The notes under the pieces are model-generated. The model was not told the DNA's origin. It ran no database searches and saw only the letters and a program-made list of their open reading frames with translations. 64,000 bases of DNA from CAXBBB01 sp963793245 (GTDB lineage Bacteria > Bacteroidota > Rhodothermia > Rhodothermales > BA12), in contig CAWBZG010000005.1 in assembly GCA_963793245.1 (NCBI GenBank), positions 744,001-808,000 of the forward strand, read 5' to 3'. Shown in pieces: positions 28,146-36,867 of this stretch. The position numbers and the translations under genes are program-made. The number at the start of each line of letters is the position of its first letter. Position 1 is the first letter of the stretch.

Positions 28146-29900
28146 ATGGAATCCACCCTCGCTCCCAGCGCGCCGCTCGCCGCGACCTATACGCCCAAGA
28201 TCCTCACTGGCATCGACGCCATCGACCGGAATTGGGGCGGCTTCTATCGCGGCGGCTCGTACCTCGCGTACGGACGCGCCGCCAGCGGACGTGATCTGCT
28301 TACGATGCGCTTTACCCAGGTAGGCGTCCAGATGGGCGAGAGCGTCTTGTTCTTATCCCCGTCGCGTCCCAAGGATCTGATGATTCAGGCTGCGTCGATT
28401 GGCTTCAACTTGCGTGAGGCGTACGGTCAGGGGCTTGTCAAGCTGCTGCGCATCCCGCCGGTCCTCAACCAGCAGTCGAGCGACGACAGCGGCATTCTCA
28501 AGTCGATGCGCGACTTGGTGGCGATCATCCGGCGTGAGAAGCCGCAGCGGTTGGTGCTCAACGACTTCATGCCGTTCGTCATGTTTCGCTCGTTCGACCG
28601 CTTCCGGGGGGCGTTCGTCGAGATGCTCGAACACACCGACGTGCTCGACATGACGATGGTGCTCGTGATGAGCGAGCCGGCCAACAAGGAGTCGCATCAG
28701 ATGATCGACTTCATGAACAGCCAGATGACCGGCTCGATCCACGTGATGACACCGGGCGAGCGCGAGGATCTGCACCAGAAGCGCCGCTTGGTCTTGATGC
28801 CGAACATCGGCCACCTGCGCCGCAAGAGCGAGGAGATCTGGGACCTGACGCCGTTTATCGAAGAAGAGCAAAAGCTCGCTTCGGGACCCAATCTGCTACC
28901 CGGCTCCCAATTCGTGGCGCCCGAAGCCCAAGAACAGACGTATCGCGCGATCCGCCTGGGCGCGCCGATGCCGCCTGCGACCACCGACCTTCCGGTCCAC
29001 GAAGAGCCGCCCGTTCCGACCGGCGGCATGCGCCTGGGTGGTGGTGCCCCGCGCCCCGTCGCGCCGTCCGCCCCGACGATGGCGAGCGAGATGCCTCAGG
29101 TGCCGACCGTCTTGGGCGAGCGCGAGGAACTGCCCACGCCGACTCCCGAACCGATTCCGGCACCGCAGCCGCCGACGCGCCAGCAGTTACGCCCGAGCGC
29201 TCAGCAGCCTGCTCAGCGTCCGCCCGCTCCGCAGCAGGCCGCGCCAGAGCCGTACGAGGCTCCGCGTCCGCAGCAGCCGATCACTCCTGAGCCGCCGCGC
29301 AACCTTCCGCACCACGGCGCGCCTCCGAGCCGCGAGTTGCACGACACGCCCGCTCCGTCTGCGCCGCAGAGCTACGAGCCGCCCCGTCCAGCACCGCGCC
29401 CCACGCCTCCGCCCGCGCCCGCCTACACGCCTCCGCAGCAGCCCGTTCAGCCCGAGCCGGTGGCGCACGAGCATGAGCCGCAGCCGACACGCACCGAGGC
29501 GCACTACGACCGCCAGCGGTTCGTCCAGCGGTTGCAGCAGCACTTCGAGCGCCGCGAGAGCAGCAACACGCCGTTCCTGCTCGTCGCGATGCGGATGGAC
29601 CCGCAGGCGAGCCAGCACAGCGGCCCGTTCGACTTCGACACCGTTTCGGACCTCGTCGCCAGCACGCTGCGCCCCGCCGACGACCTCTACATCGACGCCG
29701 AAAACGAACGCTTGGTCGTCTTCCTCGACGACACGCGCGACGATCAGAAGCAGGCCTTCTTTGGTCGCCTGAAGCAGCGCTTGGCTGCCGATGTGCCGCA
29801 GAAAGCCGATCATCTGCTCCACGCGGTCTCGGCCGTCACACTTCCCAACGGCCAGCCGTTCGGTACCGCCGACGAGTGCCTCGCTTACGTGCTCTCCTGA
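28146..29900 (+). CDS. KaiC/RadA-like ATPase-related domain fused to degenerate GGDEF-like domain
   Basis: A 584-residue cytoplasmic protein. Residues 18-245 resemble the KaiC/RAD55 RecA-fold domain (TGIDAIDRNWGGFYRGGSYL), but the P-loop is GRAASGRD (43-50): the Walker lysine is Arg and the Thr is Asp. Residues about 280-460 are a low-complexity Pro/Gln/Ala-rich linker. Residues about 465-584 look like a GGDEF-type domain without the GGDEF signature (AENERLVVFLDDT at its place). Neither domain looks catalytic by family rules. The next gene, 46 bp downstream, encodes a BcsC-like outer-membrane protein, suggesting a cytoplasmic partner in polysaccharide export or its control (inference). The ATG at 28146 is the first in-frame start before the conserved part. 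Confidence 0.72.
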   Translation: MESTLAPSAPLAATYTPKILTGIDAIDRNWGGFYRGGSYLAYGRAASGRDLLTMRFTQVGVQMGESVLFLSPSRPKDLMIQAASIGFNLREAYGQGLVKLLRIPPVLNQQSSDDSGILKSMRDLVAIIRREKPQRLVLNDFMPFVMFRSFDRFRGAFVEMLEHTDVLDMTMVLVMSEPANKESHQMIDFMNSQMTGSIHVMTPGEREDLHQKRRLVLMPNIGHLRRKSEEIWDLTPFIEEEQKLASGPNLLPGSQFVAPEAQEQTYRAIRLGAPMPPATTDLPVHEEPPVPTGGMRLGGGAPRPVAPSAPTMASEMPQVPTVLGEREELPTPTPEPIPAPQPPTRQQLRPSAQQPAQRPPAPQQAAPEPYEAPRPQQPITPEPPRNLPHHGAPPSRELHDTPAPSAPQSYEPPRPAPRPTPPPAPAYTPPQQPVQPEPVAHEHEPQPTRTEAHYDRQRFVQRLQQHFERRESSNTPFLLVAMRMDPQASQHSGPFDFDTVSDLVASTLRPADDLYIDAENERLVVFLDDTRDDQKQAFFGRLKQRLAADVPQKADHLLHAVSAVTLPNGQPFGTADECLAYVLS

Positions 29901-29946
29901 CGTAACCGCCATCGCCGCTCCTCTCGGGCCTCCCCCCTGCCCAACC

Positions 29947-32900
29947 ATGTACCGTTTCCTCCTCCTCCTGCTCGTCCTCCTGACGGCCACGCTTCCCGCG
30001 TCGGCTCAGGAAGCCGCGACCGTCGCCAACGCACGCGAAGCCTACGAGCGCTCCAGCTACATGGACGCCGTCGACATCGCCACGCGCGTGCTGCGCCAGG
30101 ACCGCAACAACGTCGACGCGCTCATCATCCGAGCCAGAGCGTACGAAGCGTCGGAGCGGTACGCGTCCGCTGTGCCGGATTACGAACGCGTTCTCGCCAT
30201 CGACCCGACCAACGCGGCGGCGATTGAAGGACGTCGGCGTGCTCAGTCGTTGGTGCGCGGCGCGCAGGATCGCGAGCAGCAGGAGCGCGGACTGGGCGGC
30301 GAAGTACGCGCACGTCCCGACGACGTGACGCTGCGGCTGCGCTACGCCGAGTCGCTGTTTCGCCGACGGGACTTCCGCGAGGCCGCCGACCAGTACGAAG
30401 CCTACCTCGCGCGGACGCAGGGCAACCCGGGCATCGTTCAGCGCTACCTGATCTCCATCGCCAACTACAGCGGCGGCAACGCGCGCGGCGAGGCCGAAGC
30501 CCAGCGCTTTCTCGCATTCTATCCGACCTCGGACGACCTCTACATGCGCCTGGGCTATTTCCGGTTCTGGCAGGGCAAGTATCAGACGGCGCGCGAAGCG
30601 TTTGATCAGGCGATCCGCCTCAACCCGAACAACGCCGAAGCCCGACGCGGACTGGTCGAGCTGAACGCACCCGAGCGTCAGGCCACGCCCGAGACGAGCA
30701 ACTACCCCATCGACATCCTCGTGCGCGAACTGCGGACGGATCAGGGCAATGCTACTAAACGCATCGAACTGATCGACCTGCTGATCGCGAACGGTCGCTA
30801 CTTCGAGGCGCAGCAGAACCTCGACGTGCTCGAAGAGGGCTATGGCGAAGATGCCGATTTCAGACGTCGCCAAGCCGTCGTCGCTCGCAACCTGCCGTTC
30901 GAGAGCCGTCCCGGTCAGGGCGGACAGGCGACCGGCGGATCGACACGTCCTGCGGCTCCCACCGAGTTCATCGTCGACCGGCTCTACCGCCAGGTCAACG
31001 CCAACCCGGACAACGACGAGCGCCGCTTCCAACTCGTCGACGCGCTGCTCGATTACAAGCGCTACGCCGAAGCCTTCGACCAGTTGATCGAACTGCGCGA
31101 GGAGTACGACACGACGCGCCGCTGGCTCGAACGCTTCGTCATGGTCGACGAAGGCTACATCGAGACGCTGGGCGAGTCGCCGATCTACGCCATCGACCGC
31201 CTGCAATACCGCCTCGCCTTCAGCCCCGGCGACGACGCTCGCCGCCTGGCGCTGGCCGAAGCATTCCTGGCCGAAGGACGCGCCGAGGAAGCCTATCAGA
31301 CCTTGACGCAAGGCGAACTGCGGGTTGCCGGAGACGCGCGGACGCGTGACCTGTTCGAGCGCATCGAAGTGATCCGCGAGCAGGCCCGCGCCAACCGCAT
31401 TGCCGAACTCGAAGCGATGGGCACGATGCGGGGCACAGACCGCGACGACCTGGCCGAACTCGCCCAACTCTACCTCGCCGACGAAAAGCCCAGTGAGTCT
31501 ATTGCGGCCTACGAGCGGCTGATCTCGCTCTATCCCAACGATTTGCAGGCGCGCGTCGACTTCGCCCAGACGCTCAACGTCGCCGGGTTCTTCGACGACG
31601 CCCTCGACGAAACCATCTTCCTGCTCGATCAGGAGCCGAACAACATCGAATACAAGGAGCTGTTCGTCCTGACCGCCATCGCTGCCGGACGCATCGACGG
31701 GACAGTTGAGCAGTTCTTGATGGACTTGCTCCAGCGCGATCCCGACAACGCCGAACTGCTGCTCGAACTGGGTGCGATCCGCCTGCGTCAGGAGCGGCTG
31801 GACGAAGCCGACGAACTGGTACGCCGCGCCCTTTCGCTCGGACTGGCGCGCAACGCCGGACGCGGCGTTCAGGTGGACGGACTGGCCATCGGTCAGCGTG
31901 CCGAAGTGCTCGAAGCGCTGATCGAACGCGAACGCGCCCGGCTGGACGATGCCGCCGAAATCGCACTGCTCAACGACGCCCGCGTGCTGGCCCGCAACGG
32001 ATTCTTCGGCGACGCCGTCGACGCCTACGAGGTCTACTTCGCCGAGATGGGCCGACGCACGCGCGGTGAGTTGAAGGAGTACGCCGGGGTCTACTCGGCT
32101 GCTGGAGACTTTGTGACCGCGCTGTCGATCTACCGCGCGCTGCTGCTCGAACGCTACGAGTACGATGTCGCCAAGGAGATCACCAAAAACCTCTACTACC
32201 TGGGCGACTACTCGGGCACGATCGAGTCGACGCAGCGCGTGCTGGCCGAGAACCCGCGCGACTTCGAGGTCCGCATCCTGCTCGCCGATGCCTACCGCGA
32301 GGCCGAGCGCTTCGAACTGGCCGCGCAGCAGTACGATCTGGCCCGTCAGTATGGCGCCAATTCCGAGTTGATCGAAGAGCGCGAGCGGCTGCTCCAGGAG
32401 CGCGCCCGCTTCTCGATCATCGTCGACGAACCCGGAAGCGGCAGCGGGTTTGCAACCGTCTTCTCGCCCCACGTCGACGCGACGATTGCCAAAGGTGGCG
32501 GCGCCGACTTCCAGCGCTACGGCGGCGGCATGCTGGCGCAGATCACGATTCCCGGCGGCCTGATCAGCACAGTCGGCCTGACCTCGCAGTACCTGTATGG
32601 GACGGAACTGCTGCGTCTCAACTCGGACCGCGTCGACCGGCAGCAACTCAACCAGGTATACACCGGCCTGGCGTACGATATTTCGCGCGAAGAGGTCGAG
32701 CCGGGCGAGTTCGCGTTCACCAACCGACTGGAAGGACGCGTCGGTTTCTTCGACTACGACGGCGGGCGGACCGTCCCGTTTGTCGAGGCCCGCTACTGGC
32801 GTCAGTCGCCCGCTCGCTACCGCGCGTCGGTCGGCATTCAGAACACCGAAGGCTCGACGACGCTGTGGTCGCCCGCTGGTGGCCTCTACGACCTGCGCCT

Positions 32901-33414
32901 GACGCAGATCGACGGACGCTACGAGTCGCGCGCACTCATGCCGGATTCGATCTTCCGCGTCAAAGGCGTCGTCGCACTCAACTTCGTCGACGACAACGCA
33001 GGCTTCATCGACTCGGGCGCCAACTTCGGCATCAACCTCAACGCCGAGGGCAGCTACCTGATCTTTCCCAAGTTCTACCTGGGCGCCGCCTACTACCTGC
33101 TCGACTATCAGACGACGACCGACCTCTACTTCTCCCCCGACGGCTTCTCGACGTACGACGCCTTCCTGGAATTCGAGCGTGGATCGGAAGTGACCGCCTC
33201 GTACACGCGTATCCGCACGTCGCTCGGCTTCGTCGGACGTAGTGGCGGCACGATTGCCTACCGCATCGACGGCGACATCATCCGCCGCTTGAACAACAAG
33301 CTGTCGTTCATCCTCAACTTCGGGCTGGGCCAGAGCACGCGTCCGTTTGGAGGCGTCGGCGACAACCGCTACACGATCTTCAGCGCCGCACTCGGTGTCT
33401 ATTGGACGCTCTGA
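29947..33414 (+). CDS. Large TPR outer-membrane protein with C-terminal beta-barrel (BcsC/PgaA-like)
   Basis: An 1155-residue exported protein. The signal peptide MYRFLLLLLVLLTATLPASA is followed by about 800 residues of tetratricopeptide repeats (for example YMDAVDIATRVLRQDRNNVDAL, RYASAVPDYERVLAIDPTNAAA, YQTAREAFDQAIRLNPNNAEAR). About 320 residues of alternating, aromatic-rich beta strands then form a likely outer-membrane barrel, ending FSAALGVYWTL. This is the architecture of polysaccharide export porins BcsC, PgaA and PelB, in which the periplasmic TPRs guide polymer to the barrel. No synthase gene is adjacent. It is 46 bp after the KaiC-like gene and convergent with the cytochrome gene, 13 bp away. 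Confidence 0.82.
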   Translation: MYRFLLLLLVLLTATLPASAQEAATVANAREAYERSSYMDAVDIATRVLRQDRNNVDALIIRARAYEASERYASAVPDYERVLAIDPTNAAAIEGRRRAQSLVRGAQDREQQERGLGGEVRARPDDVTLRLRYAESLFRRRDFREAADQYEAYLARTQGNPGIVQRYLISIANYSGGNARGEAEAQRFLAFYPTSDDLYMRLGYFRFWQGKYQTAREAFDQAIRLNPNNAEARRGLVELNAPERQATPETSNYPIDILVRELRTDQGNATKRIELIDLLIANGRYFEAQQNLDVLEEGYGEDADFRRRQAVVARNLPFESRPGQGGQATGGSTRPAAPTEFIVDRLYRQVNANPDNDERRFQLVDALLDYKRYAEAFDQLIELREEYDTTRRWLERFVMVDEGYIETLGESPIYAIDRLQYRLAFSPGDDARRLALAEAFLAEGRAEEAYQTLTQGELRVAGDARTRDLFERIEVIREQARANRIAELEAMGTMRGTDRDDLAELAQLYLADEKPSESIAAYERLISLYPNDLQARVDFAQTLNVAGFFDDALDETIFLLDQEPNNIEYKELFVLTAIAAGRIDGTVEQFLMDLLQRDPDNAELLLELGAIRLRQERLDEADELVRRALSLGLARNAGRGVQVDGLAIGQRAEVLEALIERERARLDDAAEIALLNDARVLARNGFFGDAVDAYEVYFAEMGRRTRGELKEYAGVYSAAGDFVTALSIYRALLLERYEYDVAKEITKNLYYLGDYSGTIESTQRVLAENPRDFEVRILLADAYREAERFELAAQQYDLARQYGANSELIEERERLLQERARFSIIVDEPGSGSGFATVFSPHVDATIAKGGGADFQRYGGGMLAQITIPGGLISTVGLTSQYLYGTELLRLNSDRVDRQQLNQVYTGLAYDISREEVEPGEFAFTNRLEGRVGFFDYDGGRTVPFVEARYWRQSPARYRASVGIQNTEGSTTLWSPAGGLYDLRLTQIDGRYESRALMPDSIFRVKGVVALNFVDDNAGFIDSGANFGINLNAEGSYLIFPKFYLGAAYYLLDYQTTTDLYFSPDGFSTYDAFLEFERGSEVTASYTRIRTSLGFVGRSGGTIAYRIDGDIIRRLNNKLSFILNFGLGQSTRPFGGVGDNRYTIFSAALGVYWTL

Positions 33415-33427
33415 TCATTCGGCCTAA

Positions 33428-35566
33428 TCATCCACCCCGGAGCATCTGCGCCAACTGCTGCACGCGCGGGTCGGACGGTGCCACGTCGAGTGCGCGTTGC
33501 AGCGTCGTAAGGGCGCGCTGGTCTTGCTTTCGCGCATAGAGCAAGGTCAGGTTGACCCAGCCATCGACGTAGCCCGGTTGCCGCTCCACGGCTCGAACGA
33601 GCAGCGGCTCGGCGCGGTCGGCGTCGCCCTGATTGAGGTAGAACGTGCCCAGGTTGCCCAGCGCTGTAGGATCGTTCGGCGCTCCGGCGACTCCAGCCTC
33701 GAACTGCTTGCGGGCCTCGTCCATCGCTCCTTTCGATGCGTACAACGCCCCCAGATTCCCACGCGTCTGGGCATCGGCAGGCTCGAGTTGTGCGGCTCGG
33801 AGCAAAGCGGCTTCGGCTGCCGACACATCGCCCTGCCGAAGCAGCAAGGTGCCCAGATTGTAGTGCGCCTGCGCTAGCGACGGTTGCTCGCGAGCAGCAA
33901 TCGCGTACTGAGATTGAGCGTCCGCCATGCGCCCAGACGACTCCAGGAAGCGACCGTAGTTGACTCGGACGGTCGCCAAGTCGGGCTGGATGGTCAACGC
34001 TGCACGGTACAGGCTGTCGACGCGCGTGCTACGGCCTGTCGCTTCGTAGGCTTGAGCGAGGGTGTTGAGTCGTTCGGGAATCGGCTCGCGCGCGGCACGC
34101 TCCAGGTGCGGGAGAGCCTCTCGCACCTGTCCGCGTTGCATCTGGGCAAAGCCGAGCAGGTACTCGGCTTCGAGCCACTGGCCTTCGCCCGTCAGCGACG
34201 CATTGAGCAGGCGAATCCCCTCGTCTGTCCGCGCCACTTCGCCGCGCTGACTGCCGTACACGATGTTCGCCATTCCACGCAGAATGTCCGCTTCTGGACC
34301 GCCTTTGTCACGCGCGAAGTAAGCGACGAGCGGCGCCTTCGACGCGTCCGGGAGCGCCGTGATGGTGTCGCTGACGACGCGTACCCAGTGGTCGGTAAAC
34401 GACGAGTGAGGCGCTTCGTGGCTCTCCACCTTGGGCATGTGGCACGACTGGCAGTTGGCCGTTGCGGTGTGCTGGGCAGCAAACTCGGTCTGGGCGAACT
34501 GAGCGCTCAAGTCGTCGGGCGCGTGGCACGTCTGGCAGGTCGCGTTGAAATACGCCGGCCCCTTGTCGCGAAACCCTTCGTGCGGGTCGTGGCAGGTCGT
34601 GCACGTCATCGCAGGCGACGCCTGGTAGCACGCGCTCTGCTTCATGCGCTCGGCGTGCGAGATGATGCCGACTTCGGTCACGCTCGTTGGCACGTCGGGG
34701 CTGAACAAGGCGACGTGATCGCTGAACGCCGTTCCTGGGCGATAGCTGTACGCGTCCTCGCCTTCGCGCCTGAGGATCACGCTGCCTTGCAGGTGGCACT
34801 GCTGGCACACGTCGAGTTGCAACTCGCGGTCCAGGTGATCCGGGTTGACGATCGAGTAGTCGACGGTCTCGGTTTCGCCGCCTAAGCCTTCCAAGTGCTT
34901 CTCGACGTGCAGCGCGCCGGGACCGTGACACTGCTCACAGCCGATGCCCTGAGGGACGCGGTCGTACTTGCCTTCCACAAACTCAACGGGATCGGGCGTC
35001 GCGTTGTGACACGTCATGCAGGCGTCCGGCACGAGCCGCTCGAAACGAGCATTCTGCGCGCGATACCCCGGGCTGAAATCCCATCGCCGCTCCTGCGTGT
35101 AGAACGTCAACGGAAGCTGATAGAGGCGACCATTCTCTTCGCCCAGATACGTTCGCGCTGCCGACCCACTACCGACGACGTAGCGCACTTCGTACACGAG
35201 TCGATGGGCCGTCGACCCGCTCCACGTCTCCTCCTGAAAAAAGCGGTCGCCCTCCCGATACGCACGGTAGGTATAGCCCCCCACCACATCCTCGACGACT
35301 GGACTCGGCCACGACTCTACCGCGTTCTCAGCCGATAACGTGTAGAGCGACTGCGCCATTCCGTGCGTCGCATAGCTGGCCACCAAATCGCCGTGGCATT
35401 GTCCACACGACGCATCACCGACGTACGCGACCGACCGATCTGCCACGTTCTCGAACGGGGACGACGCACGCTGGTCCAGCTTCTCCGACGCTGGCTTGTT
35501 GCACGCACCGACTGTCAGCGTCAAAAAGGCTGCAAAGCCGACGAGTAGGAGTGCGCGAGAGGTCAA
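33428..35566 (-). CDS. Seven-heme c-type cytochrome fused to TPR domain (lipoprotein)
   Basis: A 712-residue exported lipoprotein: signal peptide with lipobox LTVGAC (Cys22). Seven CxxCH heme sites follow, at about 54, 183, 210, 254, 322, 344 and 372 (CGQCH, CMTCH, CEQCH, CQQCH, CTTCH, CQTCH, CQSCH). The C-terminal half (about 430-712) is TPR repeats (LAQAHYNLGTLLLRQGD, PADAQTRGNLGALYASKGA). The heme part resembles cytochrome c554/nitrite-reductase-like multiheme modules; electron partner unknown. The start codon is TTG: no in-frame ATG or GTG fits the signal peptide, and a C/T-rich leader precedes it. It is probably periplasmic or surface-exposed electron transfer. It is monocistronic as far as seen. 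Confidence 0.87.
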   Translation of the reverse strand: MTSRALLLVGFAAFLTLTVGACNKPASEKLDQRASSPFENVADRSVAYVGDASCGQCHGDLVASYATHGMAQSLYTLSAENAVESWPSPVVEDVVGGYTYRAYREGDRFFQEETWSGSTAHRLVYEVRYVVGSGSAARTYLGEENGRLYQLPLTFYTQERRWDFSPGYRAQNARFERLVPDACMTCHNATPDPVEFVEGKYDRVPQGIGCEQCHGPGALHVEKHLEGLGGETETVDYSIVNPDHLDRELQLDVCQQCHLQGSVILRREGEDAYSYRPGTAFSDHVALFSPDVPTSVTEVGIISHAERMKQSACYQASPAMTCTTCHDPHEGFRDKGPAYFNATCQTCHAPDDLSAQFAQTEFAAQHTATANCQSCHMPKVESHEAPHSSFTDHWVRVVSDTITALPDASKAPLVAYFARDKGGPEADILRGMANIVYGSQRGEVARTDEGIRLLNASLTGEGQWLEAEYLLGFAQMQRGQVREALPHLERAAREPIPERLNTLAQAYEATGRSTRVDSLYRAALTIQPDLATVRVNYGRFLESSGRMADAQSQYAIAAREQPSLAQAHYNLGTLLLRQGDVSAAEAALLRAAQLEPADAQTRGNLGALYASKGAMDEARKQFEAGVAGAPNDPTALGNLGTFYLNQGDADRAEPLLVRAVERQPGYVDGWVNLTLLYARKQDQRALTTLQRALDVAPSDPRVQQLAQMLRGG

Positions 35567-35743
35567 CGGGAGAGGTGCGAGTTATGAAAAGTGTCTACGG
35601 GTGGTCCTCAAGTTGGAATGGCGTCCCTCTATCCGTGATCCTGAGACTGCCGAAAGGTGACACAGGAGGAGGTGCACCATCCGTTCTCTGGGTTCGCACG
35701 ACTCAGGTCGACGGGTGCTACTCTGAATCGGCCTAAAACTAAC

Positions 35744-35777
35744 AGCGGGATCGCCCTCGTGAAAGGACGATCCCGCT
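35744..35777 (-). terminator. Perfect hairpin after the PorV-like gene
   Basis: AGCGGGATCG (35744-35753) and CGATCCCGCT (35768-35777) pair perfectly over 10 bp. It is 28 bp after the stop of the minus-strand PorV-like gene and on that strand is followed by GTTAGTTTTAGG. Confidence 0.75.
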
Positions 35778-35805
35778 GAAGGGTCTGAACGGGTCAGCGA
35801 ATCGC

Positions 35806-36831
35806 TTAGAGCGTCACGCTGGCCGTGATCATGTTGACGGCGTCGAAGAACTCGACCGAACGGTAGCCATAGTCGACGCGAAGGGCGGTGCCGTTCACAT
35901 CGAGGTTGAGGCCGCCGCCGAAGTTGTAGCCTTCGTAGAACGACTCGTCCATGTTCTCCTGCAGTTGCACGCCACCGCGCACGTAGAGGATGTCAGCGAA
36001 GCCCAACTCGAGGCCGCCCGAGTACTCGTCCTCAGAGAACGAGTTGGAGCGGAAGTTGGTCAGCGCCGTGACCGAAGCCGACGTGCCGAGTGAGCGCGTG
36101 TACGTGGCGCCGAAGTTGAGCTGCGAAGGCAGTTCGTAATCGGCTCCGTCGAGCGACAGCGCGTTCGGGGTTGCGTTGGCACGCTGGTTCGTCAGTCGGT
36201 TGAACTGGACGAGGCCGTTGCCACCGAAGTTCATCGACGGACCGAAGTTCTGCAGGCTGACGCCGAAGCGGAGGCCTGACTCACCAACGGTGTACGCCAT
36301 ACCGACGTCAAACGCGACACCAGCCGAGTTGACATCGTCGATGCGTTCGCTCAGCGCTTTCGCCGTCACGCCCGCAGAGATGCGGTCGGTGAACTGGCGT
36401 CCGTACGTGAGGCCTGCGACGAGCGTCGAGGCGGAATACGTACGGCTGCTGATCGTCGGCTGGTTTTCGGTCTGCAGCGGGATATCGCCGAAGTCCCACG
36501 AGGAGAGCGTCAGCGCGATCGAGTTGTTACCGAAGTTCTGCGCCACGCCGAAGTAGTTGATGCCGATGTCGGCAACGTAGTTCGTGCGGCTGAAGATGAC
36601 TCCGGTACCGTCGTTCTGCGCCAGCCCTGCCGGGTTGGACAGCAGCGATTCGAGTGGCGAGACACTCGTACCACCGGCGGTGTAGGCGGCTCCGAGTGTG
36701 GCCGTACTGGCCGTTACCGGAACGAGCAGATACTGTGCTCCGGCGGTGCCTTTGCGGTCGCTCTGGGCCTGGACCGCCCCTGCAAGAAGCAGGGTAACGG
36801 CCAGGCAGAGCGCAAACAGATTGCGTTTCAT
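35806..36831 (-). CDS. PorV/PorQ family outer-membrane protein
   Basis: A 341-residue outer-membrane beta-barrel protein of the UPF0164/PorV-PorQ family. After the signal peptide (ending GAVQAQ) it reads KGTAGAQYLLVPVTASTATLG, then LLSNPAGLA, the family hallmark 'SNPAGL', and ends in a beta strand (NMITASVTL). PorV is the T9SS shuttle that hands cargo to the attachment complex; paralogues of this family often lie next to T9SS cargo genes, as here. It starts 36 bp after the stop of the large sorting-domain protein gene, so the TonB receptor, cargo and PorV-like genes form one unit. Whether it is the true PorV or a paralogue cannot be decided from the window. Confidence 0.88.
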   Translation of the reverse strand: MKRNLFALCLAVTLLLAGAVQAQSDRKGTAGAQYLLVPVTASTATLGAAYTAGGTSVSPLESLLSNPAGLAQNDGTGVIFSRTNYVADIGINYFGVAQNFGNNSIALTLSSWDFGDIPLQTENQPTISSRTYSASTLVAGLTYGRQFTDRISAGVTAKALSERIDDVNSAGVAFDVGMAYTVGESGLRFGVSLQNFGPSMNFGGNGLVQFNRLTNQRANATPNALSLDGADYELPSQLNFGATYTRSLGTSASVTALTNFRSNSFSEDEYSGGLELGFADILYVRGGVQLQENMDESFYEGYNFGGGLNLDVNGTALRVDYGYRSVEFFDAVNMITASVTL

Positions 36832-36867
36832 AGAGAAAAAGGGTCTTGTTGTGCGAGAGAGAGGTCT

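Noticed and set aside
29836..32646. Minus-strand open frame of 936 codons
   Set aside because: It lies entirely opposite the TPR/beta-barrel gene, has no domain, and is explained by third-position GC bias.
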